NCBI GenBank assembly: GCA_030638935.1
Contig: DAOWDR010000396.1
Span: 1-8,507 of the forward strand
Origin: Desulfobacteraceae bacterium
Lineage (GTDB): Bacteria > Desulfobacterota > Desulfobacteria > Desulfobacterales > Desulfobacteraceae
Direction of reading: 5' to 3'
Length of the DNA: 8,507 nucleotides
This document shows positions 7,443-8,507 of this stretch, in pieces; the stretch's first letter is position 1, and every line of letters begins with the position of its first letter. A model generated the notes under the pieces. That model saw only the letters and a list, made by a program, of their open reading frames with translations, ran no database searches and had not been told where the DNA came from. The position numbers and the translations under genes were made by a program.

Positions 7443-7452
7443 ATAAAAGTTT

Positions 7453-7713
7453 ATGATTGTCCAGGGATTAAAATTAACAATGTTGGGGATGATGGTGGTT
7501 TTTTCTTTTCTTATCCTGCTTCTCATAATAATCCATCTTTCTGCAAAACTGCTTAAACCCTATACGGAAAAAGAGGCAGCACCGGTTATTTCAAAAAGGC
7601 CCATAGTTGCCAAAGATATTCCCCCTTCTGAAGATAACAAAAAACTTATAGCCGTTATCACTGCTGCAATTGAAGCCCATAGCGTGCGCCCGGGGCGCAA
7701 CAAAGCTCCCTAG
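7453..7713 (+). CDS. oadG: Oxaloacetate/methylmalonyl-CoA decarboxylase gamma subunit (OadG family)
   Basis: The OadG family supplies the small membrane subunit that anchors the biotin-dependent carboxyltransferase to the sodium-pumping beta subunit. This 86-residue protein has the expected layout: a short periplasmic-side start MIVQGLKLT, one membrane helix at about 8-29 (MVVFSFLILLLIII), a Lys/Pro/Glu-rich linker (32-61) and the conserved tail KKLIAVITAAIEAH (63-76). No cysteine or enzyme motif is present, as usual. It lies directly before a gene for the matching carboxyltransferase, which supports the family call. The complex could act on oxaloacetate, methylmalonyl-CoA or another acid, which the gamma subunit cannot tell. 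The beta subunit and biotin carrier are not in the window. The last eleven residues (SVRPGRNKAP region) are unlike the helical end and overlap another open frame. The stop is TAG. Confidence 0.8.
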   Translation: MIVQGLKLTMLGMMVVFSFLILLLIIIHLSAKLLKPYTEKEAAPVISKRPIVAKDIPPSEDNKKLIAVITAAIEAHSVRPGRNKAP

Positions 7714-7772
7714 ACTATTTTTCCCAAATCCGCGAATTGATAAGAGCCAATACAATATCCATCGTCAATGAC

Positions 7773-7777
7773 AGGAA
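7773..7777 (+). promoter_or_regulatory. Ribosome binding site that decides the oadA start
   Basis: AGGAA lies 8 nt before the ATG at 7786. The earlier in-frame ATG at 7768 has no such site and would add six residues (MTGIIP) ahead of the family-typical MKKINFMDTSFRDG start, so 7786 is preferred. Confidence 0.6.
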
Positions 7778-7785
7778 TAATACCA

Positions 7786-8457
7786 ATGAAAAAAATAAAC
7801 TTTATGGACACATCGTTTCGGGACGGGTTCCAATCGGTTTTTGGTGCACGTGCCCTGACAGATGATTTTCTTCCTGCTGTGGAAGCGGCGGTAGATGCCG
7901 GGATTCACCATTTGGAAGCCGGTGGTGGTGCTCGTTTTCAGAGTCTTTTCATGTACTGCGGCGAATCCGCCTTTTCCATGATGGACCGTTTCAGAAATGC
8001 TGCCGGCCCTGGTGCCAGGCTTCAAACCCTTGCAAGGGGCATCAATGTGGTAGCCCTTTCCGCCCAGCCCAGGGATATGATCGATCTCCACGCCAGAATG
8101 TTCAAGAAACACGGTATGACCCATATCCGCAATTTCGATGCCTTGAATGATGTTCGTAATCTTGTCTATTCTGGCCACAGCATCAAAAACGCAGGGCTCC
8201 ATCACCAGGTGGTTATCTCCATGATGGAGCTCCCAATTGGATGCACCGGAGCCCATGATCCTGAATTTTATCTAAAAAAATTGAAGGAGATCCTTGATTC
8301 AGGGGTACCCTATGATTCCATCTGTTTCAAAGATGCTTCGGGAACTTCCAATCCAAAAAAGGTTTATGACACTGTCAGTGCGGCCAGAAAACTTCTGGGA
8401 GATGATCAGGTTATCTGGATGCACACCCATGAAACGGCAGGCAAAGGAATTGACTAG
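7786..8457 (+). CDS. oadA: Biotin-dependent carboxyltransferase / oxaloacetate decarboxylase alpha subunit, interrupted by in-frame TAG; 3' end outside window
   Basis: The protein belongs to the HMGL-like TIM-barrel carboxyltransferases (OadA, pyruvate carboxylase B, transcarboxylase 5S), which move CO2 between a 2-oxo acid or acyl-CoA and biotin. From ATG 7786 there are 223 codons before TAG. Metal-site residues are all present: Asp13 in DTSFRDGFQS (8-17), Lys182 in CFKDASG (180-186; carbamylated in the family), and His213 and His215 in HTHETAG (213-219). LQTLARG (79-85) and IRNFDALND (114-122) are also family blocks. Stopping here would remove the last barrel strand and the C-terminal region of a protein normally 450-650 residues long, so a 223-residue product is unlikely to work. 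The same frame continues to the window end. It follows oadG by 72 nt and is probably cotranscribed. Exact substrate is unclear. Confidence 0.8.
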   Translation: MKKINFMDTSFRDGFQSVFGARALTDDFLPAVEAAVDAGIHHLEAGGGARFQSLFMYCGESAFSMMDRFRNAAGPGARLQTLARGINVVALSAQPRDMIDLHARMFKKHGMTHIRNFDALNDVRNLVYSGHSIKNAGLHHQVVISMMELPIGCTGAHDPEFYLKKLKEILDSGVPYDSICFKDASGTSNPKKVYDTVSAARKLLGDDQVIWMHTHETAGKGID

Positions 8458-8507
8458 TACAAAGCTGCAGGGGAAGCCGGGTGCGACGGCATCTGCCAAG
8501 CCAGTGC
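8455..8507 (+). other. In-frame amber codon and open continuation of oadA
   Basis: TAG at 8455-8457 is codon 224. It is followed in the same frame by YKAAGEAGCDGICQASA, running to the window edge with no further stop. This resembles the family pattern after HTHETAG (a few residues, then an aromatic or Asn, xAAxEAGxDxI), so no bases are missing or added around the TAG. The position is often Cys or another small residue in homologues as I recall them; CAG to TAG (Gln) is a one-base route. Pyrrolysine insertion, readthrough, a nonsense mutation and a read error are all possible. Confidence 0.7.

Noticed and set aside
7683..7695. GC-rich palindrome GCGCCCGGGGCGC near the end of oadG as a terminator
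   Set aside because: It lies inside the coding frame, leaves almost no loop and has no T run directly after it.
7765..8256. 163-codon minus-strand ORF across oadA
   Set aside because: It is a mirror of the well-conserved oadA frame, with no recognisable domain and no upstream signal.
1..8507. CRISPR arrays, tRNA/rRNA genes, transposases, phage or defence genes
   Set aside because: None seen: no spaced repeats, no tRNA-like cloverleaf and no terminal inverted repeats; all large frames are metabolic or housekeeping genes.

Overview
The window reads as chromosome of a strictly anaerobic, sulfate-reducing-type deltaproteobacterium (Desulfobacterota, probably Desulfobacteraceae). This is inferred from protein style and moderate GC, not from any marker gene. 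The clues are a very large FAD plus Fe-S plus CCG-domain dehydrogenase, an RsmE of a divergent type, and an oxaloacetate-decarboxylase-like carboxyltransferase whose wording resembles Desulfobacterales homologues. Every gene I can support lies on the plus strand.

Region 1 (1-6800) looks like one transcription unit. It holds the 3' part of serC (phosphoserine aminotransferase), then serA (3-phosphoglycerate dehydrogenase), joined by a 1-nt TAATG overlap. Nineteen bases later comes a 1223-residue FAD-binding/4Fe-4S/CCG oxidoreductase, then rsmE after 2 nt (16S rRNA m3U1498 methyltransferase), then an unrecognised 57-codon gene. SerC and SerA are two consecutive steps of serine synthesis. The large flavoprotein is of the D-2-hydroxyacid dehydrogenase type and sits where an enzyme that removes D-2-hydroxyglutarate made by SerA would make sense.

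Region 2 (6801-7367) holds a possible hairpin, a good sigma70-like promoter (TTGACA, 17 nt, TAAGAT) and a gene for a free-standing cyclic-nucleotide-binding domain protein with no output domain.

Region 3 (7368-8507) holds oadG, the small membrane subunit of a decarboxylase sodium pump, followed by the start of the alpha (carboxyltransferase) subunit gene. That second gene carries an in-frame TAG directly after its metal-binding HTH motif. The same frame continues beyond TAG with family-like sequence to the window edge. This may be a pyrrolysine or readthrough codon, a fresh nonsense mutation, or a sequencing error, and it is the most notable oddity here. TAG also ends serA, the cyclic-nucleotide gene and oadG, so TAG is not wholly reassigned.
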